From the NCBI GenBank assembly GCA_958296405.1, contig OY282519.1:976132-1040131 (forward strand): DNA of 64,000 nucleotides, given 5' to 3'. Each line of letters opens with the position of its first letter. The first letter of the stretch is position 1. A model generated the notes under the pieces. It saw only the letters and a list, made by a program, of their open reading frames with translations. It made no database searches and was not told the DNA's origin. Of the stretch, positions 36,901-45,005 are shown piece after piece. This DNA is from an uncultured Pseudomonadales bacterium. GTDB lineage: Bacteria > Pseudomonadota > Gammaproteobacteria > Pseudomonadales > Azotimanducaceae. A program made the translations under genes and the position numbers.

Positions 36901-38520
36901 CACTTGGGCGAATAGCTGCTTGAAGTAGTCGTAGAGCAGGCGCGGCCGGTCCGACATCACCGCCAACGCGGCGTCGTTGCCCATGGAGCCAAGCGGGTCG
37001 CGCAGCTCCTGCACCAGCGGCAAGAGCATGAACTGCATCGTTTCGGTGGTGTAGCCGAATGTCTGCATGCGCGCCATGAGCGTTGCCGCGTCGAGGCCGG
37101 GAGCGGCCGCGGGGGGGATGTCTTCGAGTTCGAGCTTCTCGCGGGTGAGCCAAGCGCGGTAGGGCTTCGCCGCCGCCCACTCGGCCTTGATCTCCTCGTC
37201 TGGGATCATGCGGCCGCGCTCGAAGTCGATGAGGAAGATCTTGCCGGGCTGCAGGCGGCCCTTCTCCACCACTTGGCTTGGCGCCACCGGCACCACCCCG
37301 ACTTCTGAAGCCATGATGCAGCGCCCGTCGTCCGTGATGTAGTAGCGTGATGGGCGCAGGCCGTTGCGGTCCAGCACGGCGCCGATGTAGGTGCCATCGG
37401 TGAATGCGATGGAAGCGGGGCCATCCCACGGTTCCATCAGGCAAGAGTGGTATTCGTAGAAGGCGCGCTTGGCGTCCGACATGTCGGCGTGCTGCTGCCA
37501 AGCCTCCGGGATCATCATGAGCACTGCTTCCTGCAGCGTGCGCCCGGCCATCAGCAGGAACTCGAGGACGTTGTCGAAGGTGCCGGAATCCGAGCAATCC
37601 GGTTCCACGATGGGGAAGAGCTTCGCCAAGTCTGCCCCGAACAGGTCGCTCGCCAACACGCCTTGCCGGGCATTCATCCAGTTCACGTTGCCGAGCAGCG
37701 TGTTGATTTCGCCGTTGTGGCTCATGAACCGATTGGGTTGCGCCCGATCCCACGACGGGAAGGTGTTGGTGGAGAAGCGGGAGTGCGACATCGCTAGGTG
37801 CGAGGCGTAGTCCGGCGCGTTGAGGTCTGTGTAGAACGGCGCCAGCTGATGCGGCGTCAACATGCCCTTGTAGACGATGATCTTCGACGACAGGCTGCAG
37901 GCGTAGAAGAGCTGGCGCTCGGCGAGGGCGACATCGCCCCGCAACTGGTGCGTGGCGTGCTTGCGGATGAGGTACAGGCGCCGCTCCAGCGCGTCCCCCG
38001 CCAGGCCGGGCGCGGCGGCGATGAAGAGCTGCTCCATGTGGGGCATGGCGGCGCGCGCGGCGTTGCCGATGTTGGCGCCGTCTGGGTCGATGGGCAGCGC
38101 GCGCCAGCCGATGAGGGTTTGCCCCGCCGCTGCCACGGCCGCTTCCACCACGCGCTTGCAGTGCGCGCGCTCGGCGGCGTCGCGCGGCAGAAAGACATTG
38201 CCGACGCCGTAGCTGCCCGGCGGCGGCAATGTGGCCCCCAAGGCTGCTTCGGCCACGCGGCGCAGAAAGGCGTGGGGCAGCCCAGTGAGCATGCCGGCGC
38301 CGTCGCCGGTGTTCTGCTCGTAGCCCAACCCGCCACGATGCACCATGCAGCAGTTCATGTGGTTCGCATCGAGGACGATCTGGCGGCTGGGGCGGCCTTG
38401 GATGTCGCAGACGAAGCCGACGCCGCAACCGTCCTTCTCGAACTCCGGTCGATAGAGGCCGCGCGCTTTGGGCAGCCCCAGCGTCAACTGACCTTTCAGG
38501 TCCTGCGGCTCGTGTCCCAT
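33931..38520 (-). CDS. gltB: Glutamate synthase [NADPH] large subunit
   Basis: Makes two glutamates from glutamine and 2-oxoglutarate. After a 31-residue propeptide, DGCGVGFVCDIQ exposes the catalytic Cys32 (N-terminal nucleophile amidotransferase). The central domain and FMN/2-oxoglutarate synthase domain follow (RFATGAMSFGSISAEAHE, AGDTGGTGASP), then Fe-S cysteines CIMMRKCHLNTCPVG, and the C-terminal beta-helix (GGECFFRGIAAERFCVRNSGA). 1529 aa. The ATG at 38520 fits the family better than a TTG at 38565. Confidence 0.97.
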   Translation of the reverse strand: MGHEPQDLKGQLTLGLPKARGLYRPEFEKDGCGVGFVCDIQGRPSRQIVLDANHMNCCMVHRGGLGYEQNTGDGAGMLTGLPHAFLRRVAEAALGATLPPPGSYGVGNVFLPRDAAERAHCKRVVEAAVAAAGQTLIGWRALPIDPDGANIGNAARAAMPHMEQLFIAAAPGLAGDALERRLYLIRKHATHQLRGDVALAERQLFYACSLSSKIIVYKGMLTPHQLAPFYTDLNAPDYASHLAMSHSRFSTNTFPSWDRAQPNRFMSHNGEINTLLGNVNWMNARQGVLASDLFGADLAKLFPIVEPDCSDSGTFDNVLEFLLMAGRTLQEAVLMMIPEAWQQHADMSDAKRAFYEYHSCLMEPWDGPASIAFTDGTYIGAVLDRNGLRPSRYYITDDGRCIMASEVGVVPVAPSQVVEKGRLQPGKIFLIDFERGRMIPDEEIKAEWAAAKPYRAWLTREKLELEDIPPAAAPGLDAATLMARMQTFGYTTETMQFMLLPLVQELRDPLGSMGNDAALAVMSDRPRLLYDYFKQLFAQVTNPAIDSIREEVIMALECYIGPERNLLEPTAAAAARLRVPHPILSNEELAALAAMHHRGWRTSKLDATFPASAGKAGLLKALHRLCEQASAAIAAGDSLLVLSDRAANATHIPVSALLAVGAVHHHLVRTHARTRIGLIVETGEAREVHHHCLLIGYGADAINPYLAFEALWDARRRGHLDDAPHVANDADVVAAYRKGVGKGMLKVMAKMGISTLQSYKGAQIFEAIGLADEVVERCFAGTASRVQGVGFDVLAEEMRRRHAIGYPPRPVAALPVLPNAGDFHWRRGGDAHMWDPDAVAGLQVAARTNSTDAYRRFADHVNAVTTRAGALRGLFKFKPSAGPVALDEVEPARKIVKRFATGAMSFGSISAEAHESLALAMNRIGGKSNTGEGGEDEARFTPLANGDSKRSAIKQVASGRFGVTINYLSNADELQIKIVQGAKPGEGGELPGRKVDDFIAGIRHSTPGVGLISPPPHHDIYSIEDIAQLIHDLKNANPTARISVKLGAAIGVGAVAAGVTKARSDHLVIAGDTGGTGASPLTSIKHAGVPWELGVAETHQTLVMNNLRSRVILQTDGQLKTGRDVAVAALLGAEEFGFATAPLVALGCIMMRKCHLNTCPVGIATQDAALRAKFAGEPAHVVNYFFLVAEELRGIMAGLGLRTVNEMIGRVDMLDTDIAVASWKAAGLDLSNILAPAVEPEDCLGVYATDAQDHGLAAALDNELIRLAEPAIEAGEPVRVELPIKNVNRVVGGMLSHAITQRHGAAGLADGTIHFKFAGSAGQSFGAWLAKGVTLEVEGDANDYVGKGLSGGRLIIYPPQSSPFNAEEQVLIGNVALYGATGGECFFRGIAAERFCVRNSGARAVVEGVGDHGCEYMTGGCAVVLGATGRNFAAGMSGGVAYVWDPKGDFRTRCNVEMVELTPLHAAGDIAELLNLVERHAEQTGSAVARRLLDNWNGAVGQFVKVMPLDYKRVLEARRDAQTRAAAAS

Positions 38521-38607
38521 GAACGAGTGCCGTGTGGGCAGCGGAAACGGCAAAGAATGTCCCAAACGCCGGTGATTGGCAAGCGACGCTGGGCTGAAAT
38601 TGTCGCT

Positions 38608-38636
38608 AATATAGGAAAATACTCTTTATATTTCAT
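38608..38636 (-). promoter_or_regulatory. Candidate sigma-70 promoter of gltBD
   Basis: On the minus strand ATGAAA (-35, 38636-38631), a 17-base spacer, then TATATT (-10, 38613-38608), in a markedly AT-rich patch in GC-rich DNA, about 90 bp before the gltB ATG. Spacing is ideal, -10 matches five of six, -35 four of six. Confidence 0.5.
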
Positions 38637-38702
38637 AGCGTTATAAAGGTGCTTCCACCCGGGTGGCGGGCCGCTGGCCATGCGTCGGAAACCAACTAAG
38701 CA

Positions 38703-38918
38703 TGGCCCAAGGAGCGCCTCGAAGCCAACGCCCTCGAGTTCGCAGAGCGGATCGCCAATGGCTCGGCAGATCACTTGGCGATGCTCAAGCTCATGGCGCC
38801 ACTCACCGAATGGGCGTACCAGTTCGGCGAGTCCGTGGCGCAGGATAGCTTGCAGGATGCGTTTCTGAAGCGCGATGCGCCGTACCGCGGCAACGAGGGC
38901 TTCCGCGGCAAGGAGTGA
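38703..38918 (+). pseudogene. Enoyl-CoA hydratase C-terminal remnant
   Basis: A 71-codon open stretch without a start codon, preceded in frame by a TAA: WPKERLEANALEFAERIANG, then LTEWAYQFGESVAQDSLQDA and FLKRDAPYRGNEGFRGKE before TGA. It resembles the last third of enoyl-CoA hydratase/isomerase proteins (the PKERLEA..ALE.A..IA helix and AFLxKR tail). The catalytic crotonase core is missing. Likely residue of a deleted gene; too short to be sure. Confidence 0.45.
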
Positions 38919-38931
38919 GCCCGCGCGGCGA

Positions 38932-39738
38932 TCACAAGTGTCGTAGGAACGACTCCGGGTGGTTCAGGAATGCCCGCGTCAAACTGACGTGCTCCACTTC
39001 GCTCCAAGCGACCGGCTCTGGCGGCGAGGCGTCCACGTTGAGGATCACGGCACCGGGCAGCGCCATCAGGATGGGCGCATGGGTGGCGATGATGAATTGG
39101 GCGCCGCGGCCGGCGGCGGCGAGAATCATGGCAAGCAGCGCGATCTGATTGGTGGGCGAGAGCGGCGCTTCCGGCTCGTCCATGAGATACAGGCCCGGAG
39201 CGGTCACGCGGGATTGGAACAGGGATAGGAACAACTCTCCGTGTGATTGCGCGAAGGGGTTCTCGCCGTAGCGTTCTGCCAACGCGCTCGCTTGCGCCTG
39301 CGCCATGCCCACGGCGCGGTCCCGTCCCCAACCCGGCGGCAACTCATCGGCGAAGCGCCCGGCGAGCTGCCGATGCTCTTGAGCGCTGCGCTGCACCGCC
39401 TGCAAGAAGCCCACCACGTCGTCCGCGCGGAAGAAGAAGCCGCCACGCCGCCGGCCCCGGCCAGTGGCCGCCGCCCCGCGTGCGAAGCGAAACGCCTTGG
39501 CCGCTTCGCGGGCAGATTCCATCAATGGATGTGCGGCGACTTGGCGCTGGGTGAGCGAGGGCAAGCGCAGGCCGGCGGCGATGATTTCCAACAGCGTGGA
39601 CTTGCCGCAGCCGTTCTCGCCGACCAGAAACGTCACCGGCGTCGTGAAGGTGAGCGTGTCGAAGCGCGCGAAGACCGGCAGCGAAAGCGGGAACTCCGCG
39701 CCGGGGGCATCAAGCCGCAGCGTTTGCAGGAACAGCAT
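38932..39738 (-). CDS. AAA/ABC-type ATP-binding protein
   Basis: Small soluble ATPase of the RecF/ABC-like group. Walker A FLVGENGCGKSTLLE (about 38-52), Walker B GLYLMDEPEAPLS, and ATHAPILMALPGA after it. 268 aa without membrane segments. The order fits the predicted ATP-binding proteins sometimes found beside toxin or defence genes, but the neighbours here give no hint. Function unknown. Confidence 0.78.
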   Translation of the reverse strand: MLFLQTLRLDAPGAEFPLSLPVFARFDTLTFTTPVTFLVGENGCGKSTLLEIIAAGLRLPSLTQRQVAAHPLMESAREAAKAFRFARGAAATGRGRRRGGFFFRADDVVGFLQAVQRSAQEHRQLAGRFADELPPGWGRDRAVGMAQAQASALAERYGENPFAQSHGELFLSLFQSRVTAPGLYLMDEPEAPLSPTNQIALLAMILAAAGRGAQFIIATHAPILMALPGAVILNVDASPPEPVAWSEVEHVSLTRAFLNHPESFLRHL

Positions 39739-39818
39739 CGGAGTGGTGGCAGGCGCACGATCGGTGCGAGGCTACCACGCGGTGCCTCGCCGCCGTGATG
39801 TCATGCACCGCCGGGGCG

Positions 39819-41366
39819 CTAAACCATTGCTTCAATCAGGTAGGGGCCGTCACTCGCCAACGCCTTGCCCAAAACGGCGTCGAACTCTTCGCAAGTGGCC
39901 GCGCGCTCGCCGGGCACCCCTTGGCTGGCCGCCAAGCGCACCCAATCGATGGCCGGATTGCCGAGGTCGAAGAGGCTTGCCGCCTTCTCGCCGACATCGT
40001 TCACGCCCAAGCGTCGGTACTCCACGTCCAAAATGTTGTATTGGCCGTTGTTGAAGATCACGCTGACGATGTTCAATCCCTCCCGCGCCGCCGTCCACAG
40101 GTACTGGTTCGTGTACATGGCGCCGCCATCCCCCAGCAGGGCGAAAACCTGACGGTCTGGGCACGCGATGGCGGCGCCGACCGCCACCGGGCCGCCGTCG
40201 CCGATGCTGCCGCCCGTGAGGTTGAGCCAAGTGTGGCGCACACTCTGCTGCAGCAGCGGGCCAGCCGCGCCGCCACCGCCGGAGTCCGTGGCGAAGATGC
40301 TATGTTCCGGCGCCCGGGCGGCGAGCACTTGGGCCACGCCGAATGCGCTGAGTCGCCCGGTGGGAAGCGCTGGCCGCGCGCCGCCGGGGATCGGTGCCGG
40401 GTGCGCATCCAAGGTGCCTGCCAAGTCTATGAGGGCGGCTTCCACATCTTCATGCCGATGCGCCAAGCGCACCACGTCGCAATGGGATGGCACGAGGTAG
40501 CTGGCTTGGTTCCGATACGCAAAAAAGCTCACCGGCGGCTCGCCGCCAGCCAGCACCAGCGTTTTCACGCTGGCGAAGACGTCGTGAATCTGCTCCGGAA
40601 AATACGGCAGCCGTTGCACCGCCGGCAGTTCTGGCCCGGCCTCGACCCGCGCCGGGAAGGTGGGTGTGAACAGGCGGCAGCCAGTTGCGGCAGCGACGCG
40701 GCCGGCGGCGCGGATGCCAGCTTCGGTGAGGCCATTGCCGTCGATCATCAGCATGGCGTCCGCGTTCAATTGCTTGGCTGCTTGGTGAATGGCGTCGGCA
40801 TGGATCGGCGGCCGGCGCAAAGCGTCGATGAAGGGTTGGCGCGGTTGGGCGCGGCCATCTCCCCAAGCGCAGTCCGCCGGCACGATCAATGTCGCCACGC
40901 CGCCGCGGGGGTTGGGCCGGGGCGTCAGAGCCGCGCGCACCGCATCGACGCCATCAAGGGCCAGCCCTTCCGAGGTGCGCGATGTCCTGATCCAAGCCGA
41001 CACCGGCTTCGCCACAGCTTCAATGTCGGCCGTCAAAGGCGCGTCGTAGGCGACGTGATGGATGGCATGGTCGCCCACCACGTTGATGAGCGGTGTGCCG
41101 GCGCGGCGGCAGTTGTGCAGGTTGGCAATGCCGTTGCCTAAGCCGGCGCCCAAGTGCAGCAATGTGGCCGCGGGGGTGCCGCGCAGGCGCGCGTAGCCGT
41201 CAGCGGCGCCGGTGCAAACGCCCTCGAACAGGCACAGCACCGGGCGACATTCCGCCACGGCGTCGATGGCCTGCACCAAGTGCATCTCGGAGGTGCCGGG
41301 ATTCGCGAAGTGGACGGTGACGTCGTGCGCGGCCAAGGTGCGAATCAGGCTCTCCGCGCCGTTCAT
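39819..41366 (-). CDS. Thiamine-pyrophosphate enzyme, acetolactate-synthase-like
   Basis: TPP-dependent carboligase/decarboxylase. N-terminal Pyr domain (FANPGTSEMHLVQAI, then LFEGVCTGAADGYARL with catalytic Glu), middle domain, and C-terminal PP domain with LLGDGGAMYTNQYLW...IFNNGQYNILD, the GDG(X)NN TPP-Mg motif. 515 aa, shorter than IlvB, without a regulatory subunit beside it, so probably not branched-chain biosynthesis. Actual substrate unknown. Confidence 0.85.
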   Translation of the reverse strand: MNGAESLIRTLAAHDVTVHFANPGTSEMHLVQAIDAVAECRPVLCLFEGVCTGAADGYARLRGTPAATLLHLGAGLGNGIANLHNCRRAGTPLINVVGDHAIHHVAYDAPLTADIEAVAKPVSAWIRTSRTSEGLALDGVDAVRAALTPRPNPRGGVATLIVPADCAWGDGRAQPRQPFIDALRRPPIHADAIHQAAKQLNADAMLMIDGNGLTEAGIRAAGRVAAATGCRLFTPTFPARVEAGPELPAVQRLPYFPEQIHDVFASVKTLVLAGGEPPVSFFAYRNQASYLVPSHCDVVRLAHRHEDVEAALIDLAGTLDAHPAPIPGGARPALPTGRLSAFGVAQVLAARAPEHSIFATDSGGGGAAGPLLQQSVRHTWLNLTGGSIGDGGPVAVGAAIACPDRQVFALLGDGGAMYTNQYLWTAAREGLNIVSVIFNNGQYNILDVEYRRLGVNDVGEKAASLFDLGNPAIDWVRLAASQGVPGERAATCEEFDAVLGKALASDGPYLIEAMV

Positions 41367-41543
41367 TGGGGCATCCTCATCGATGGGAGCGGCAGCTTAT
41401 CACGCAGGGGCGCCACGTCCCTTGGCATGACGCGGCTGCGCTCGGCGCATGCCGGCCGTCCCCTTCCGAGCGCTGGGCCGAAGCGTTGTGCGCATCCAAG
41501 GATGTGCTGTAATCCGAGCAGTTGGCTCACGCGGTGCGGCTTC

Positions 41544-42128
41544 ATGGACACCTTCGCATTCTTACGCCTCAAGGGTCAGCGTCAGGATTGGCGGGCGCTG
41601 CACGCGGCGCTCACCGCGGAACTGGCGCCGGAACGGCTCTGGGGCGCGTTCTTCGGCCTCTTTGGCGTGGGTTCCGACGAACTCATGGCCATCACTGTCG
41701 GCAGCGCAGCGCAAGTCGAGGAGACCATTGCGGCGGCGCAACGTTTGGACGGAGCGAACTGCCTGTCGGCGCTGCCGCTGTCGCCCACGGCACGGCCCAC
41801 GACTGCCGCACCGTTGCAGCGCGAGGGCCTCCATGTCTTGCGCTTCTTCGCCGTGGCGCCGGCGGACTACGACGAGTTCTTGGACCTGTCGCGAACCGCT
41901 TGGGAAACCTTCGAGACCACCGACGCCTACCGCGCCGAACCCCAAGGGCTCTTTTGCCGGCCTGATCCAACCGACGAGGACGGCGCGATGTTGTTGGTGA
42001 CGTGGTACGACGGCCTCGGTTCGTGGCAAGCGTCCCGGCGGCCGCCAGCGGCGGCGCGGCAGCGCTTCGCGCGGCGTGGCGAGCTCACGCGCAGCACCGT
42101 CGCCTACGCCACCCGCTTGATCGCCTAG
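41544..42128 (+). CDS. Conserved hypothetical protein (NIPSNAP/antibiotic-monooxygenase-like)
   Basis: 194 aa without signal peptide or membrane segment. Two alpha-beta stretches, FAFLRLKGQRQDW...LWGAFFGLFGVGSDELMAITV and LHVLRFFAVAPADYDEFLDLSRTAW ... MLLVTWYDGL, look like a duplicated ferredoxin-like dimeric barrel as in NIPSNAP proteins. ATG at 41544 chosen since the preceding frame is low-complexity. Followed 30 bp later by a NUDIX gene. Function not recognised. Confidence 0.65.
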   Translation: MDTFAFLRLKGQRQDWRALHAALTAELAPERLWGAFFGLFGVGSDELMAITVGSAAQVEETIAAAQRLDGANCLSALPLSPTARPTTAAPLQREGLHVLRFFAVAPADYDEFLDLSRTAWETFETTDAYRAEPQGLFCRPDPTDEDGAMLLVTWYDGLGSWQASRRPPAAARQRFARRGELTRSTVAYATRLIA

Positions 42129-42158
42129 TTGGCGCTCGGCCGGGCGGCGGCGTCTGTC

Positions 42159-42575
42159 ATGCCTGAGCGGACGCTGCATCGGGTGATCGCGCACACCTTC
42201 GTGTTCGATGCCGAGGGGCGCTTGCTGCTGCTGCGGCGCGCCAACACAGGCTTTCTGGACGGTGCCTACACGTTGCCGGGCGGCCACGTGGACAAGGGTG
42301 AAGCGGTGGCCGCCGCCGCGGTGCGCGAGGTTGCGGAGGAAACCGGCGTTGAGGTGCTGGACATCGAACCGCTGATTGCGATGCCCTACCGCGGCGGGGT
42401 GGACTTCATCTTTGAAGCCCGCAAATGGCGCGGCGCCGCGGCCATCGGTGAGCCGGAGCTATGTGACGACCTTGCTTGGGCGCTGCCCACGCAGTTGCCA
42501 GCCGCCACGGCCCCGTTCGTCGCCAAGGCCCTCGCGTTGCGCGCCGCCGGCACTTGGTTTCACGAGTTCCGCTGA
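42159..42575 (+). CDS. NUDIX hydrolase
   Basis: Hydrolyses a nucleoside-diphosphate-linked compound. The Nudix box GGHVDKGEAVAAAAVREVAEETGV (about 42-65) has all the consensus acids. 138 aa. Start MPERTLHRVIAHTFVF chosen at 42159. Substrate unknown; the protein resembles small 8-oxo-dGTP/ADP-ribose type NUDIX. Confidence 0.9.
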   Translation: MPERTLHRVIAHTFVFDAEGRLLLLRRANTGFLDGAYTLPGGHVDKGEAVAAAAVREVAEETGVEVLDIEPLIAMPYRGGVDFIFEARKWRGAAAIGEPELCDDLAWALPTQLPAATAPFVAKALALRAAGTWFHEFR

Positions 42576-42661
42576 ACCCGGCCAAGGTCGGCGCCACCCG
42601 CTAGCGGCGCTGCTGCCCTTGCTAGAATGCGCGGCCTTTCTTCAGGTTGGGGGCGGAGCGG

Positions 42662-43636
42662 ATGACGGAGCCTGTGCGGGTCGCTGTCACTGGCGGAGCG
42701 GGGCAAATCGGGTATGCGTTGGCATTCCGCATCGCTTCTGGCCAGATGCTTGGCGCAGACACGCCCGTCTCGCTGCGGCTCTTGGAAATCCCGCCGGCGA
42801 TGGATGCGGCGCGCGGCGTCATCATGGAAATCGAAGACTGCGCCTTCCCGCTGGTCGCCGGCGTGACGGCCACGGACGACGCGGAAGAGGCATTCGACGG
42901 CGTCGACGTGGCGCTGTTGGTGGGCGCCCGCCCGCGCGCGGCCGGCATGGAGCGTGGCGACCTGCTGGAGGCGAACGCCGCCATCTTCTCGGTGCAGGGC
43001 AAAGCATTGAACGACCGTGCCGCCAGGGACGTGAAGGTGTTGGTGGTGGGCAACCCCGCGAACACGAATTGCCTGATCGCGCAGCGCAACGCGCCAGACC
43101 TGCCGCCGCGCAACTTCACCGCCATGACGCGGCTGGACCACAACCGCGCCCTCGCCCAGCTAGCGGCGCACACGGGCGCCGATGTCAGCGACATCGCGGG
43201 GCTCGCCATCTGGGGCAACCACTCCGCCACGCAGTATCCGGCGCTGCAGGCCGCCACGGTGCGCGGCTCGTCGGCGATGGATCAGATCAACATGGCTTGG
43301 TACGAAAACGAGTTCATCCCCGCGGTGCAACAGCGCGGCGCCGCCATCATCCAAGCGCGTGGCGCGTCAAGCGCCGCCTCGGCCGCCAGCGCCGCCATCG
43401 ACCATGTGCGCGACTGGGTGCTCGGCACGGACGGCGTTGTCAGCATGGGCGTCTACGCCGATGGCAGCTACGGCGTGGCGCCGGGCCTCATCTACTCGTT
43501 CCCCGTCACCTGCTCGGATGGGGATTGGCAGATCGTCCAAGGCCTCGACATCGACGATTTCAGCCGCGCCAAGATGGCGGAGACCGAGCACGAGCTCACC
43601 GCGGAGCGCGACGCCGTGGCGCATCTATTGCCTTGA
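42662..43636 (+). CDS. mdh: Malate dehydrogenase
   Basis: NAD-dependent oxidation of malate in the TCA cycle. N-terminal [80 protein letters not shown] and catalytic-His segment [12 protein letters not shown]. 324 aa of the MDH type 2 subgroup. GGAG lies shortly upstream of the ATG. Confidence 0.96.
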   Translation: MTEPVRVAVTGGAGQIGYALAFRIASGQMLGADTPVSLRLLEIPPAMDAARGVIMEIEDCAFPLVAGVTATDDAEEAFDGVDVALLVGARPRAAGMERGDLLEANAAIFSVQGKALNDRAARDVKVLVVGNPANTNCLIAQRNAPDLPPRNFTAMTRLDHNRALAQLAAHTGADVSDIAGLAIWGNHSATQYPALQAATVRGSSAMDQINMAWYENEFIPAVQQRGAAIIQARGASSAASAASAAIDHVRDWVLGTDGVVSMGVYADGSYGVAPGLIYSFPVTCSDGDWQIVQGLDIDDFSRAKMAETEHELTAERDAVAHLLP

Positions 43637-43673
43637 GCCGGCCCGCGACGCACAGGGCCGGCCCGCTCGGCCC

Positions 43674-44354
43674 TCAGCCCATCACCTGCTTCCAAGCGGC
43701 GGCATCGGCGATCGCGAGGTAAGCGTTGCGTTGCTTCGCTTCGCCGAGCGTGGCGTTCGGCACCGCGCTGTAGTTGTGGCCCGGCAGCAGCAGCGTGTCG
43801 TCCGGCAATGACTTGAGCTTCTGCAGGCTGTGATACATCTCGGCGGGGTCGGAGCCGGGCAAGTCCACCCGCCCGCAGCCGTCGATGAAGAGCGTGTCGC
43901 CGGACACCAAGGTGTTCTTCACGCGGAAGCACTGCGACCCCGGCGTGTGGCCCGGCGTGTGCAGGAACTCGATCTCGACGTCGCCCACCGTGAGCGCATC
44001 GCCGGAATCCACCTTCACCATGTCTGTGTCGGAGATGCCGGTCACCTTCTTCACGCCGTCCGCTTCGTACTTGTGCGCGTAGAGCTTGACGGGTTGCTTT
44101 TCCAGCAATTCGGCGAAGCCGGCGATGTTGTGCCCGCGCATGCCGCCGCCGATGTGGTCTGGGTGGTAGTGCGTGGCCAGCGCGGCGACGAGTTGATAGT
44201 CGCGCTCCTCGATGTGCTTGAGCAGCCCGTCGATGTCCCATGCTGGGTCGACGATCGCCACTTTGCGGGTGCTCCGTGAACCGACGAGGTAGGTGAAGTT
44301 GGCCATGGGGCCGATTTCGATCTGTTCGATGATGAGTTCGTTCTCTGCGCTCAC
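43674..44354 (-). CDS. Metallo-beta-lactamase fold hydrolase
   Basis: MBL-fold enzyme of the glyoxalase II / persulfide dioxygenase group. THYHPDHIGGGM (metal-binding HxHxDH), HTPGHTPGSQCF, VSGDTLFIDGCGRVDLPGSD, LLPGHNY (C-terminal His). The GRxDLPGSD stretch favours a persulfide-dioxygenase/ETHE1-like or glyoxalase enzyme. 226 aa. GTG start with AGGAG eight bases upstream. Confidence 0.87.
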   Translation of the reverse strand: MSAENELIIEQIEIGPMANFTYLVGSRSTRKVAIVDPAWDIDGLLKHIEERDYQLVAALATHYHPDHIGGGMRGHNIAGFAELLEKQPVKLYAHKYEADGVKKVTGISDTDMVKVDSGDALTVGDVEIEFLHTPGHTPGSQCFRVKNTLVSGDTLFIDGCGRVDLPGSDPAEMYHSLQKLKSLPDDTLLLPGHNYSAVPNATLGEAKQRNAYLAIADAAAWKQVMG

Positions 44355-44520
44355 GATGCGCTCCTGCGGGGCCTAAGCGTTCAACCCTATCACGGTGCTT
44401 GGGGCGCTGCCTTCGCCCCGCTTGGCGAAGCGCCTTGATAAGCTGACCGGCCGAAACCGACCGCGCTCGGTGCTTCGCAACGGGACGCGGCGCGGCCAAT
44501 GAATGGACAAGGATTTGATC

Positions 44521-45003
44521 ATGGAGACCACGCATTACACGCTAGTGCCGAGCCCGGTGGGAACGCTGTTGTTGGCGTCGCGGGACGATTCCCTCGCAAC
44601 GATTCGCTTTTGCGGCGCGGAGGCGCCGAACCCCGAGCCGGATTGGGTGCGCGATGACAGCGCCTGCGACGAGGCCCGCGCGCAACTGGCGGAGTACTTC
44701 GACGGGCGCCGCCGGCAGTTCGCCTTGACGATGCATTTCACGTGCACGGAGTTTCAGATGGCGGTGCTCGACGCGCTGCGGGCGATTCCCTACGGCGAGA
44801 CGCGCACCTACGGGGAGATCGCTTGGCAAATCGGGCGCCCGCGCGCGGTGCGGGCGGTGGGCGCGGCGAATGGACGCAATCCGCTGCCCATCATCATTCC
44901 CTGCCACCGCGTCATTGGCAGCGATGGCAGCCTCACGGGCTTTGGCGGGGGATTGGAGGTGAAACGGCAGCTACTGGCACTGGAAGCGGGCACCATCCAT
45001 TGA
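44521..45003 (+). CDS. ogt: Methylated-DNA--protein-cysteine methyltransferase
   Basis: Removes O6-alkylguanine damage by self-alkylation. Active-site IIPCHRVIGSDGSLTGFGGG (PCHRV), preceded by the HTH-like TYGEIAWQIGRPRAVRAVG. 160 aa. The ATG at 44521 is preferred over 44503 because AAGGA lies eight bases upstream. Short form as in Ogt, lacking the Ada regulatory domain. Confidence 0.94.
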   Translation: METTHYTLVPSPVGTLLLASRDDSLATIRFCGAEAPNPEPDWVRDDSACDEARAQLAEYFDGRRRQFALTMHFTCTEFQMAVLDALRAIPYGETRTYGEIAWQIGRPRAVRAVGAANGRNPLPIIIPCHRVIGSDGSLTGFGGGLEVKRQLLALEAGTIH

Positions 45004-45005
45004 GC

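Noticed and set aside
35167-36915. 582-aa ORF on the plus strand across gltB
   Set aside because: Composition-driven shadow of gltB, no recognised domain.
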